DNA of 64,000 nt from Verrucomicrobiota bacterium (GTDB lineage: Bacteria > Verrucomicrobiota > Verrucomicrobiia > Opitutales > Opitutaceae). A program made the position numbers and the translations under genes. Positions 44,206-52,955 of this stretch are shown here, in pieces (the first letter of the stretch is position 1; each line of letters opens with the position of its first letter). Below the pieces are notes generated by a model. The model worked only from the letters and a program-made list of their open reading frames with translations, did not search any database and was not told the origin of the DNA. The DNA lies in assembly GCA_016222805.1 (NCBI GenBank), contig JACRQG010000011.1:248001-312000 (forward strand). Direction: 5' to 3'.

Positions 44206-46395
44206 TTAGTGGGTGACAGCGGGCTTTTCGCGTGCGCCTTCGGCCTCGACGATGGGCCAGGTGGCGCGGTCGGGGCTGGCGTAGGGGCCGATCTTCTCCA
44301 CCGGGATCGCCTGGAACCCGAGGGCGAAGGCCGGAGAATCGGGCTGGAGCCGGTAGTCGTCGCGCTCCGGGGCGACAAACTTCGGATCGGCGATGACCGA
44401 GTGCGTGTCCATGCCCGCCGCCTGCCAGGCGGCCCATTCGTCGAGGCCCTCGCGCTTCACGCCGGTGCGCAGCGGCTGGCCGGCGGACCAGATCAGGTTT
44501 CGATCGATGGCGTTGCGGCTGAAGTTGAAGCTGCGCTGGGCCACATAGGCGGCGGCGGGGTTGCGCCAGTAGAGGATGTTTCGGGCGAAGGAATTCCCGG
44601 CCATGATGGTCTTGTCGGGCAGCACGGCGTCGCGCGGATGCAGGTCCATCCGCGGCATCTTCCGCCAGGCGGGCTGATCCTTCACGCTCTCGTAGGCGCG
44701 GATCATCGTCGGAGAGTGGGTCGCCCAGTAGCGGTGCTTGTCCGTCCAGCCGCTGAGTTGGATCTGCTGTTGGGTCCCGTCGATGAAGACGTTGTTTTCA
44801 ACGGTGTTGTCGCGGCCGTTGTGCAGGTGGATGAGGCCGCGGACCGCGCGGGCGACGATGTTGCCGTAAACCGTCACCCCGCCGGTGTTGTCATCGAGGT
44901 AGATGCCCCAGGCGAAGTGCGGGGAGACCCACTTTCCTTTTTCCATCCCGTACCCGAGCATGTCGTGAAAGAAGTTGTGGCGGATGATGCAGCCGCGGGA
45001 CCCGAGCCAGTCGCGCCCGCCGGTGTAGATCGCCCCGGTGTCGGCGGTTTCCAGGTTCACATGCCGCACGTGGTTGAACTCGATCAGATGGAGGTTGCCC
45101 ATGAACTGGATCGCGAAGCGCGGGCAGTCGTGGATGAGGTTGTGGGTGGCGCGCTGGCCGACGCCGCGCAGCGAGACGCCCACGCCCTGTTTGTAGAGCA
45201 CGCCGGTGTGGTGGATGTAGTTGTTGTCGGCGAAATTCCCCGCGGCGGTGAGGGTCTTTTGTTCACCGCCGGCGAGCGAGATGGCGCTGCGGCCGAGGTG
45301 GTGCAGGTCGCTGCCGACCACCCCGTTGTCGGTGCCGCCGTCGATCTCGATGGCATTGCCGCGGTAGTCGCCGACGTTGCGAATCGTGCACGCGATCACG
45401 CGGCACGACCGGGTGTCCTTCATCATGAGGGCGCTGCCCTCGCAGCCTTCAAACGTGAGTCCGCGAAAGGTGAGGTGGGCGGTTCCGGCGCCGAGTTCGA
45501 CGAGGTTGCGCAGCGTCGGCGCGAGCACGGTGGCGAGATCGGCGCCGTCGGGCGGCCAGAAGAAAAGGAGTCCGGCGGCGCGATCGAGGTACCATTCGCC
45601 GGGCGCGTCGAGTTCCTCGCGGACGTTGCGCACGTAGTAGCGGTCGCCGGGCCGAATCGGGTAGGAGCAGTCGGCCGCCAACTTGATTGTGCGCGTCGAA
45701 CGATCGAGGGAGGCGATGCGCTCGAGGTTGTTCCACCAGTTGTAGCGAGGGAAGATCATCACTTCGGCCTCTTCGGGCCGGGCCCACGCCCGGTCGTCGG
45801 CCGGGGCGTAGCGGAAGGTGCGCTTGTCCTCGCCGGGAACCTCGCTGTACATCGGCACGGGCTTGCCGTCGACGTAGGCCCAGCCGCCGCCGTAGGGGTT
45901 CTGCGGATCGAAATTCGGATAGCGGGCGAGCGGCTGCTGGCGTCCGTCACAGAGCAGCATGCGAAAGGTCACGCCGCGAAATCCCTGGGCGGCGACGTCG
46001 GCCCGAAGGATCTTGCCCTCGTGCATCGTGAAGCCCCTGATCGAACGCCCGCCGACGATCAGCGGACGCTCCCCGCGGTACGCGCGCCACTCGACCGGCG
46101 CCGTGGGGGTGCCGGAATCGCGGGCGTCAAACTGCACCGTCCGCCCGAGGCTGTACCGGCCCGCCCGGAGATGGACGATGTACCGTTCGCTGGCGGCGCC
46201 GGCCGCACGGCGGTGGCGGATTTCGTCGCGAGCCCGTTCGAGAGAGGCAAAGGGACCGTCGCGGCCACCGGCGGCTGGTTCGGGAAGAGTGCCGGACCAG
46301 GCATCGTTGCCGGTGGGCGCGACGTAAAGATCGGCGGCGGACGCGGGGGCGAAGGCGAACGCGAGCAGGACAAGCAGGAGCGGGGAGTTCCGCAT
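44206..46395 (-). CDS. Right-handed parallel beta-helix protein (putative glycan-active enzyme)
   Basis: A 729-residue exported protein with signal MRNSPLLLVLLAFAFAPASA. It starts with the motif LYVAPTGNDAWSGTL typical of secreted pectate-lyase-like beta-helix enzymes, followed by repeated Asn/Gly-rich turns of the PbH1 type such as RVIACTIRNVGDYRGNAIEI, NYIHHTGVLYKQGVGVSL and GVTVYGNIVARAVRGLIHLHN. This resembles GH110/GH120-like and lyase helices, but no specific active site is recognisable. It overlaps the strand's expression unit with the two glycosidases downstream (5-bp gap). The truncated gene at 63519 encodes a similar protein. Confidence 0.85.
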   Translation of the reverse strand: MRNSPLLLVLLAFAFAPASAADLYVAPTGNDAWSGTLPEPAAGGRDGPFASLERARDEIRHRRAAGAASERYIVHLRAGRYSLGRTVQFDARDSGTPTAPVEWRAYRGERPLIVGGRSIRGFTMHEGKILRADVAAQGFRGVTFRMLLCDGRQQPLARYPNFDPQNPYGGGWAYVDGKPVPMYSEVPGEDKRTFRYAPADDRAWARPEEAEVMIFPRYNWWNNLERIASLDRSTRTIKLAADCSYPIRPGDRYYVRNVREELDAPGEWYLDRAAGLLFFWPPDGADLATVLAPTLRNLVELGAGTAHLTFRGLTFEGCEGSALMMKDTRSCRVIACTIRNVGDYRGNAIEIDGGTDNGVVGSDLHHLGRSAISLAGGEQKTLTAAGNFADNNYIHHTGVLYKQGVGVSLRGVGQRATHNLIHDCPRFAIQFMGNLHLIEFNHVRHVNLETADTGAIYTGGRDWLGSRGCIIRHNFFHDMLGYGMEKGKWVSPHFAWGIYLDDNTGGVTVYGNIVARAVRGLIHLHNGRDNTVENNVFIDGTQQQIQLSGWTDKHRYWATHSPTMIRAYESVKDQPAWRKMPRMDLHPRDAVLPDKTIMAGNSFARNILYWRNPAAAYVAQRSFNFSRNAIDRNLIWSAGQPLRTGVKREGLDEWAAWQAAGMDTHSVIADPKFVAPERDDYRLQPDSPAFALGFQAIPVEKIGPYASPDRATWPIVEAEGAREKPAVTH

Positions 46396-46512
46396 GGCAG
46401 TGAAGGAAGTGGAGAGCGGCGTGCGACGGAGAAGGAGCGGGGACGTTGAAGGTGACGGTCGATCCTTCGGCCGGCGGAGAGGGAGCCCTTCGCTCCCCGA
46501 CCGACCGATGGG

Positions 46513-47469
46513 TTACTTCAGGGGATCTCCGCCCCGTTCGAGGTTCTCGCGGGTGTAGACGCGGGACGGCAGCGTCACGCGCTTGGGAACTTTCTCGCCC
46601 CGGAGAATCTGGAGGGCGCTGGCGATGGCCTCCGCGCCGCCGGTCGGGTATTCGAAGGTGGCGCCCAGCATACCCTGGCGGACGTAGGCGAGCCCCTCAT
46701 GGGGCAAGGCGTCGATGCCAACAAAGGTGATGCTCTTCTCCCGGCCGGCGGCCTTGGCCGCCAGGTAGGCGCCGTGCGCCCCTGGGTCGTTGTGCGCGTA
46801 GACGAGGTCGATCTCGCGATGCACCGCGAGGGCGGACTCCATTTCCTTCCGGGCTTCGGGCTCGAGCCACTTCATGTCCGCCTCGAAGATGATCTCGACG
46901 GGCTGACCTTTCAGGGCTTCGCGGAAACCGGAGCTGCGATCCTGGCCGGGAATGGAGGTCATCAGGCCCTTCAGTTCCACGAGGCGGGCTTTGCCTCCGG
47001 CCTTGACGCGCGGGTGCGTGGCCAGTTGCCGGACGATCCACTCTCCGGCGCTGCGGCCGATGCGGCGGTTGTCCGCCCCGATGAACTGGGTGTAGTTCTC
47101 ACCCAGCACGCTGCGGTCGAGGACGATGACCGGGATGCCGCGCTTGTAGGCGTCCGCGATCGGCGGCGTGAGCGGGGCGGCCTCCTTGGGCGAGACGATG
47201 AGGAGGTCGACCCGGGAGTTGATGAACTCCTCGATCTGCGCGCGCTGCCGCAGGGTGTCGTTCTGGGCATCCTTGAAGATCACCGTTACCTCCGGGTGGG
47301 CGGCGGCGGCCTTGCGCAGGTCGGCGTTCATCTGCACCCGCCAGGGTTCGCCGAGGTTGCACTGGCTCATGCCGATCGTCCATTTCCGGGCGGTGGGCGA
47401 CGGCGTGGCCGCGACGGCGACGGCGAGCGAGGCGAGGAAGATCAGGGAATGGCGGAGGGAGGGTTTCAT
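46513..47469 (-). CDS. Periplasmic sugar-binding protein (RbsB/YtfQ type), no permease nearby
   Basis: A 318-residue substrate-binding protein with signal peptide (MKPSLRHSLIFLASLAVAVAA). The mature sequence WTIGMSQCNLGEPWRVQMNADL and QRAQIEEFINSRVDLLIVSPKEAAPLT matches the pentose/galactofuranose-binding periplasmic group, as do ADAYKRGIPVIVLDR and YAHNDPGAHGAYLAAKAAGR. Such proteins normally feed an ABC transporter, yet no ATPase or permease gene lies in the window. It may serve a distant transporter or act as a sensor. It sits between the beta-helix gene and GH172 on the same strand. Confidence 0.9.
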   Translation of the reverse strand: MKPSLRHSLIFLASLAVAVAATPSPTARKWTIGMSQCNLGEPWRVQMNADLRKAAAAHPEVTVIFKDAQNDTLRQRAQIEEFINSRVDLLIVSPKEAAPLTPPIADAYKRGIPVIVLDRSVLGENYTQFIGADNRRIGRSAGEWIVRQLATHPRVKAGGKARLVELKGLMTSIPGQDRSSGFREALKGQPVEIIFEADMKWLEPEARKEMESALAVHREIDLVYAHNDPGAHGAYLAAKAAGREKSITFVGIDALPHEGLAYVRQGMLGATFEYPTGGAEAIASALQILRGEKVPKRVTLPSRVYTRENLERGGDPLK

Positions 47470-47541
47470 GGGGTGAGCAGAGGATGGGCGGCGGAGCGGC
47501 GCCGGTCGAGGCGCCAGGCGTCGCTCCGCTGGGCAGGTACC

Positions 47542-48690
47542 TCAGTTGACCTCCAGGTCCTGCCGGGCCGGCAGGGGCGGGAAGGCCGCGTGCGGCTCGG
47601 TCTGATACCAGAAGGCGACGGAGGCGATGTCGTCGGTGAGGGGCCGGTACCGGCGCTGCGAGTCCCAGCCGAGGGCCTGGATCGTCACGCGCAGGTCCTG
47701 GTCGAACCGGATTGGGTCCATGATGTGCCAGCGATAGAGTCCGAAACGCTGCTGGGAGTTGTAGAGACCGTCGGGCCGGATCACCTGGTGCATGCCGGCG
47801 TAGGGAGTGTTGAACTCCTGGTACTGCTTGGTGGCGCGGTTCTCGAAGTTGTACGAGCCGCAGAAGTAGTCCTCGGTGCCGGTGCCGCAGATGGTGGGGA
47901 AGGTGGTGTCGCCATCGAGGAAGAACTTGATTTCGCCTTCGCCCCACCAGCCGGGCTTGTTCGAGCCCCAGGCCATGTAGGTGCCCACGTAGTGGCCGCG
48001 TCCCTTCACACCCTCGAGGATGGTGTAGACCTCCTTCTTCGGCAGCGGATTGACCCGGCGGAACTGGGCGTGGAAGTACGCGGCGTCGTCCGGGACGGTG
48101 GTCAGCGTGTAGTCAATCTGGTAGTACACGGTCATCTGGTCGCTGCCGATGTTCTCGAGGGTGAGGCGGGCGGACTTGCGGAAGGGCATTTCCCAGTAGC
48201 AATTGAAGGCGCTGCCGGGGTTGACGCAGACCGCGAGGGAGGAGAGCTGGGCGTAGGAGCCCCAGCCGGCCCCGAAGAAATCGCCGACCGGCACCTCGAC
48301 CGAGGGCGTGGTCTCGCCGTCCCAGTACATCCGCAAAATGGTGTGCCGCCAGTTGCCGGTCGGAGTCATCCAGATGTGCTGGATCGCGCCCGCGCCGTTG
48401 ATTTCCGCGAGGGTGAAGGTCTTGCCGGCGGGGATGCGGACGTACGGGGAGACCTTCCAGCCCTGACCGAGTTCGCGCGCCGCGTTGAGGGCCGGGCCAT
48501 CGGTGGACATGCCGCCCTTGCCCTTCTCCCCGGTGAAGTTCTCCGGGCTGATCGATCGCGTCTTCGCGGGCGACAGCCGCGAGAGGTTGCCGAGGGACAT
48601 GCCGAGGCCGTTGAACGGGGCGGGGGACTGACCAAGGGCGAGCGAAGCGAGGCATAGCCAGGCGGTGAGGAACGGGGCGGAGGTTTTCAT
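47542..48690 (-). CDS. DUF2961 / GH172 family glycoside hydrolase
   Basis: With the ATG at 48690 this is a 382-residue exported protein (signal MKTSAPFLTAWLCLASLALG). DUF2961 proteins form double jelly-roll oligomers; characterised GH172 members act on alpha-fructofuranosyl or D-arabinofuranosyl linkages. Family landmarks are GAGAIQHIWMT, RMYWDGETTPSVEVPVGDFFG, the SAFNCYWEMPFRKSARLTLEN block, EGEIKFFLDGD and TICGTGTEDYFCGSYNF, the latter holding a conserved Glu. It is complete in length. It is encoded just downstream of the XylR regulator and upstream of the sugar-binding protein. Confidence 0.9.
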   Translation of the reverse strand: MKTSAPFLTAWLCLASLALGQSPAPFNGLGMSLGNLSRLSPAKTRSISPENFTGEKGKGGMSTDGPALNAARELGQGWKVSPYVRIPAGKTFTLAEINGAGAIQHIWMTPTGNWRHTILRMYWDGETTPSVEVPVGDFFGAGWGSYAQLSSLAVCVNPGSAFNCYWEMPFRKSARLTLENIGSDQMTVYYQIDYTLTTVPDDAAYFHAQFRRVNPLPKKEVYTILEGVKGRGHYVGTYMAWGSNKPGWWGEGEIKFFLDGDTTFPTICGTGTEDYFCGSYNFENRATKQYQEFNTPYAGMHQVIRPDGLYNSQQRFGLYRWHIMDPIRFDQDLRVTIQALGWDSQRRYRPLTDDIASVAFWYQTEPHAAFPPLPARQDLEVN

Positions 48691-48854
48691 GGCAGAGAAG
48701 GGAGGGGCAGGCGGCGACACTGCGGCAGCTGGGCACCGGCATGTCGGGCGCCGCAGGGGCCCAAGCGTATCGGGTTGGCGGGGTCGCCGCTGCGCGAATC
48801 TTGGCAAAACTGCAGCGGGCCGTGAGACGGGCCGCAGCAAGCGCCGGGCGCGGA

Positions 48855-50057
48855 TCAGCGTCGTCGCCCCGGAACCAGCGCGGCGGGAACCGGCGAGGTC
48901 CCGCGCACATTGCGCCGGAACGCGGCCGGCGTGCAGCCATGATGGCGCGCGAACAAGGGGATCATATGTTCCGCGTAGGCGAATCCGCAGGCTTCGGCGA
49001 TGTCGGGCACCGCCAGATCCGTGGCCGTGAGCAACTGCCGGACCTTCTCCAGCTTGGTCCGCCGGATCTCCTCCGCGGGACTGTGCCCGATGAGCTCCGC
49101 GAAACCCCGTTCCAGGGTGCGGCGGCCCATCGGAACCGCCCGGAGCACATCCCGCACGTTGATCCCGGTGACCGCCTGGTCCCGGATGAAGCGCATGGCC
49201 TGGCGGATCTTCGGATCGGCGCACTCGAAGAGATCGGTGGACTGCCGGGTGGTGATCCCGAGGGGCTGGAGCAGCACCTCGCGGGACGGCGGGCGGCGTC
49301 CCCGGATCAGCTGCTCCAGCAGGCTCGCGGCCTCGTAGCCGATGCGTTTCACGGGGATGTCGACCCCGCTGATCGGAGGGTGGATCGTCTGGCCCAGGAG
49401 ATCCTCGGTGGAAAGACTGATGATCGCCACCTGATCGGGAATCTGCCGCCCGGCCAATTCGCAGGCGCTGGCGACGTGGCGGCAGGTGATCGTATCCCAG
49501 CCGATGACCCCGACCGGCAGCGGGAGCCGCTGCAGCCATCTCGCCCGATCGCGCCGACGGGCCTCGACACCGGCGTTGGAGCCGAGGCGGGGAGCCGGCT
49601 GGTAGATGAGGGGCCGCAGCCCGACGGTGGCGGAGACCCGCACGTAGGCATCCGTCCAGAACTGGAGGAATCCGCGCTGCGGTTCGCCGCAATAGGCGAT
49701 GTTCCGAAGTCCCTTGCTGCGGAGATGCTCGATGGCGAGAGCCACCACGGCGTCGGCGTCGGAGGTCACCCGGGGAAAATCGACCCCGGGCAGGCGCGAA
49801 CCGGAGACATTGACCACCGGTACACCATACCCCGCCAGTTCGGCGCCCAGGGTGGACGAATGGACCGTGGCGATGATCCCGTCGCCGCGCCAGCCGGCGG
49901 GCATCTGCAACGAGCCGTCCGGCGCCGAAGGCTGCATGTCGAGGTTCCAGGCGTTGTGCTGGGCGAAGTTCCAGGCACCCTCGATGATCCCGCGGCCGTA
50001 TTGGTTCCATCCGGCGGTGAGGAGGGCGACGTGGCGTCGTTTCGGCGGCTTCGGCAT
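48855..50057 (-). CDS. XylR-type AraC-family transcriptional regulator
   Basis: A 400-residue DNA-binding regulator. Residues 8-275 form a LacI/periplasmic-binding-like ligand domain (HVALLTAGWNQYGRGIIEGAW, DGIIATVHSS, VPVVNVSGSRL), the arrangement of XylR. Residues about 290-390 are an AraC helix-turn-helix pair: MGRRTLERGFAELIGHSPAEE and VPDIAEACGFAYAEHMIPLFARHHG. It should sense a sugar and control the flanking glycan genes. It is divergent from the dehydrogenase at 50209 across 151 bp, the obvious place for its operator, and leads the minus-strand cluster with GH172. Confidence 0.93.
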   Translation of the reverse strand: MPKPPKRRHVALLTAGWNQYGRGIIEGAWNFAQHNAWNLDMQPSAPDGSLQMPAGWRGDGIIATVHSSTLGAELAGYGVPVVNVSGSRLPGVDFPRVTSDADAVVALAIEHLRSKGLRNIAYCGEPQRGFLQFWTDAYVRVSATVGLRPLIYQPAPRLGSNAGVEARRRDRARWLQRLPLPVGVIGWDTITCRHVASACELAGRQIPDQVAIISLSTEDLLGQTIHPPISGVDIPVKRIGYEAASLLEQLIRGRRPPSREVLLQPLGITTRQSTDLFECADPKIRQAMRFIRDQAVTGINVRDVLRAVPMGRRTLERGFAELIGHSPAEEIRRTKLEKVRQLLTATDLAVPDIAEACGFAYAEHMIPLFARHHGCTPAAFRRNVRGTSPVPAALVPGRRR

Positions 50058-50208
50058 GGCGGAAAGGCTGGGCCCGGGTGAACCCGCGGGAAGCTCCTCC
50101 CTTCAGAGTCCTGGCGCAAAACCATAATCGATGAACGCAAGATCGCCTACCCCAAGGTGCGTCCGTCTGCTAGGGTGGGGGTGATCGGCCGGAAGAACCC
50201 AAGACCCG

Positions 50209-51270
50209 ATGAATGCAATGATGCACGCCGCCGTGTGGCATGGAGCCAAGGACATTCGCCTCGAACCGCGACGCCGCCCGGAACCCGGACCGGGCTTCGT
50301 GCTGCTGCGCCCGCGGCGGGTGGGGATCTGCGGCTCGGACCTGCACTACTACGAGCATGGCTATTGTGCCGCCTTCGTGCCGGACCGCCCCTTTGTGCTG
50401 GGGCACGAATTGACCGCCGAGGTCGCGGCCCTCGGGGAAGGCGTGACCCGCGTGAGGGAGGGCGAACGGGTGACCGTGAACCCCGCGCGGGCGTGCGGAT
50501 TCTGCGACTACTGCAAGGGTGGGCGCCCGAATCTCTGCGGCCAGACCCTCATGCTCGGCAGTGCCAGCACCACGCCGCCCACCGATGGCGCGATGGCGGA
50601 GTTTGTGTGCGTGCGCGCCGACCAGTGCCATGCGCTGCCGCCGGACCTGGACGACGGGCTTGGCGCCATGATGGAACCGCTGGCGGTGGCCCTGCACGCG
50701 GTGAAGCGCGCCGGCGCCGTCTCGGGCCGGCGTGTACTGGTCACCGGCGGCGGCACGATCGGGCTGCTGGTGGCGCTCACGGCGCGGGCCTTCGGCGCCA
50801 GCCCGGTGGTCGTCACTGACGTCGTGCCGGCGCGCCGCGCCCGCGCGCTCGCCCTCGGGGCGGATGCCGCCCTGGATCCCTCCGCTGGTGATCTGCACGA
50901 TCAGGTGCGGGCGCTCGTCGGCGCGGGCTTCGACGTGATCCTGGAAGCCTCGGGGGCGCGGCCGGCGTTGCGGCAGGCGTTCGATCTGGTCCGGGCGGGG
51001 GGGACGATAGTCCAAATCGGCACGCTCGGTACGGAGGACGTGCCGCTCCCGGCCAACCAGATCATGGTGCGCGAGATCAACTTCGTCGGTTCAATGCGCT
51101 ACGGCAATGTCTTCGACGAGGCGATCCGACTGGTGGCCTCGGGGCGACTCGACGTGCGACCCTTCATCAGTGCCGTGCTGCCGCTTGCAGATTGCGGTCG
51201 GGCCATGGAGCTGGCCGGAGACAAGGCCAACGTCCTCAAGGTGCAACTGGTGGTGGACACCACCCCGTGA
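50209..51270 (+). CDS. Zinc-dependent medium-chain dehydrogenase, L-idonate/sorbitol type
   Basis: A 353-residue cytoplasmic NAD(P)-dependent dehydrogenase of the MDR superfamily. Catalytic zinc ligands are Cys41 (GICGSD), His66 and Glu67 (GHE). The structural zinc is held by Cys96, Cys99, Cys102 and Cys110. The Rossmann motif is VLVTGGGTIGLLVAL. Overall resemblance is to L-idonate 5-dehydrogenase or polyol dehydrogenases, with MMEPLAVALHAVKRA as a shared block. Its stop overlaps the GTG start of the sulfatase (GTGA). Control by the divergent XylR regulator is likely. Other 5-keto sugar acids are possible substrates. Confidence 0.9.
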   Translation: MNAMMHAAVWHGAKDIRLEPRRRPEPGPGFVLLRPRRVGICGSDLHYYEHGYCAAFVPDRPFVLGHELTAEVAALGEGVTRVREGERVTVNPARACGFCDYCKGGRPNLCGQTLMLGSASTTPPTDGAMAEFVCVRADQCHALPPDLDDGLGAMMEPLAVALHAVKRAGAVSGRRVLVTGGGTIGLLVALTARAFGASPVVVTDVVPARRARALALGADAALDPSAGDLHDQVRALVGAGFDVILEASGARPALRQAFDLVRAGGTIVQIGTLGTEDVPLPANQIMVREINFVGSMRYGNVFDEAIRLVASGRLDVRPFISAVLPLADCGRAMELAGDKANVLKVQLVVDTTP

Positions 51271-52607
51271 GGCAGATCCTCCTGAAGCTGGTTTTTGCGC
51301 TTCTCTGCCCGGTGGGATCTGGCTCCCTGGGCGCGGGAGCGGTGGCCGCCGGGGAGTCGCCCGGGACCCGGCCCAATATCGTTCTGATTCTGGCGGACGA
51401 CCTGGGCTATGGCTCCCTGGGCTGCTATGGCGGCACGGAGTTCAGGACGCCCCAGCTCGATCAACTCGCCGCGGGCGGGGTGCGGTTCACCGATTTTCAC
51501 AGCAATGGCGCGATGTGCACTCCCACCCGCGCCGCGCTCCTGACGGGTCGCTACCCGCAGCGCTGTGCCTGGGTCGACGACGCTGAACTGTCGCCGGTAT
51601 TCCGGGAGCAGCGCCGGCAGAACCCGGCGCAGCGCTGGGCGTGGGGCATTGCCCGCACCGAGGTGACGCTGGCGGGGGTGCTGCGGGAGGCCGGCTATCG
51701 GACGGCCCTGATCGGCAAGTGGCATCTGGGGTATGATTTCGCCTTCCATCCCCAGAATTACGGCTTCGACGAGTTTCGTGGGTATGTGGGTGGCGCCGTC
51801 GACCATCATACGCACGTCGCCACGCATGGACTGAAGCAGCTTGATTGGTGGAACGGAAAGGAACTCGAGAACGAGGACGGCTATACCACCGAGTTGCTGA
51901 CCAAGTACGCGACGGATTTCATCGCGCGGCACCGGGAGCGGCCATTCTTCCTCTATCTGGCCCACGCCGCCCCGCATGATCCGTGGCAGGGGAGGGACCC
52001 TCGCCGGACGGCGTCTCCGTCGGCGACCTATGCCGAGATGATCGAGGGGCTGGATGCGTCGGTCGGCGCGATCGTTGCGGCGCTGCGCCAGCACCAACTC
52101 GAACGGAGGACCCTGCTGATCTTCTGCTCCGACAACGGCGGGGCGCCACCTCGCGGTGTTCCGGCCAACGGCCGCCTCAAAGGACGGAAGGGCAGCATGG
52201 AGGAGGGCGGGCACCGCGTACCGTGCATCGTCTCGTGGCCCGGCGTGATCGCGCCGGGACGGACGAGCGCCGCCACCCTGATGACGATGGACATCTTCCC
52301 AACCGTCGCGCGCCTGGCCGGCGCGTCGGCCCCGCAAGGGCACTTGCTCGACGGTCTGGACTTCCTGCCCGTGCTGCAGAACCAGCCCGGCGTGGGCGAT
52401 CGCGAGCTCCATTGGCTATTCGGCGAGACGTGGGCCGTGCGGCAGGGGCCATGGAAGTTGATCGGGCGGGGCGAAAACGTCCTTTCGCTGGTGAATCTGG
52501 ACGACGACCCCTCGGAGAGCCGAAATGCACTCGGCGAACAGCCGGAGCGCCGCGACCGCATGCTGCGGCTGCACCGAAAGTGGATGGAAGCGGTGGGCAA
52601 CCGGTAG
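51267..52607 (+). CDS. Secreted sulfatase (type I, formylglycine-dependent)
   Basis: A 446-residue arylsulfatase-superfamily enzyme that removes sulfate esters from glycans. I place the start at the GTG at 51267, which overlaps the previous stop and gives a signal peptide (LVFALLCPVGSGSLGAGAVA). The CxPxR maturation motif is CTPTR, with Cys84 converted to formylglycine by a separate activase. Metal and catalytic residues include the Asp pair in ILADDLGYG, the GKWHLG lysine and histidine, HDPWQG, and SDNGG. It is co-transcribed with the dehydrogenase, linking desulfation to sugar oxidation. Confidence 0.93.
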   Translation: MRQILLKLVFALLCPVGSGSLGAGAVAAGESPGTRPNIVLILADDLGYGSLGCYGGTEFRTPQLDQLAAGGVRFTDFHSNGAMCTPTRAALLTGRYPQRCAWVDDAELSPVFREQRRQNPAQRWAWGIARTEVTLAGVLREAGYRTALIGKWHLGYDFAFHPQNYGFDEFRGYVGGAVDHHTHVATHGLKQLDWWNGKELENEDGYTTELLTKYATDFIARHRERPFFLYLAHAAPHDPWQGRDPRRTASPSATYAEMIEGLDASVGAIVAALRQHQLERRTLLIFCSDNGGAPPRGVPANGRLKGRKGSMEEGGHRVPCIVSWPGVIAPGRTSAATLMTMDIFPTVARLAGASAPQGHLLDGLDFLPVLQNQPGVGDRELHWLFGETWAVRQGPWKLIGRGENVLSLVNLDDDPSESRNALGEQPERRDRMLRLHRKWMEAVGNR

Positions 52608-52619
52608 CTGAGAACCCGG

Positions 52620-52955
52620 ATGAAGGCTTCTGTTTGCCGTGCCGGTGGTCGGAAATCGGTCCGCGTCCCCGGTGCCCAGGGCTGGATCCAGTCTGAGCCG
52701 ACTGGCGGAATTGCAGCAGATAGGTTGCCCCGCACCGCGCGAAATCGTGCGCATGATCACCAGACCATCAGCCGGGTTACGCTCCGGCCCCACCTCTCGT
52801 TCCAGCGTCGCGACGGCAATGAGCTCGCGTATGGCCCGCGAATCAACACGATCAGGCGCTGCGCCGTCGAGCCCTTCGCCGGCGGCACCGATCCCAGGGA
52901 GTTCAACCACGAAACGGGTTCCGTTCGATTGGATACCACGCCACACCATGAATAG
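52620..52955 (+). other. Gap before TonB receptor holding a possible gene remnant
   Basis: The 340 bp between sulfatase and TonB receptor contain a 111-codon frame that overlaps the receptor start by eight bases. Its last 65 codons look protein-like (LSFQRRDGNELAYGPRINTI, AVEPFAGGTDPREFNHETGS) and nearly all end in G or C. Its first half does not. This suggests a decayed gene fragment or an overlapping leader. I recognise no family. Confidence 0.35.

Noticed and set aside
40283-44209. A very long plus-strand open frame of about 1,300 codons across the GH27 and TIM-barrel hydrolase genes
   Set aside because: It is antisense to two well-recognised enzymes with intact catalytic motifs. Its product is rich in Gly/Arg/Ala/Val without any domain. 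Long antisense frames are expected at this GC content.
44209-46449. Plus-strand frame of about 750 codons opposite the beta-helix gene
   Set aside because: The minus-strand protein has a signal peptide and clear beta-helix repeats; the plus-strand product has neither signal nor domain.
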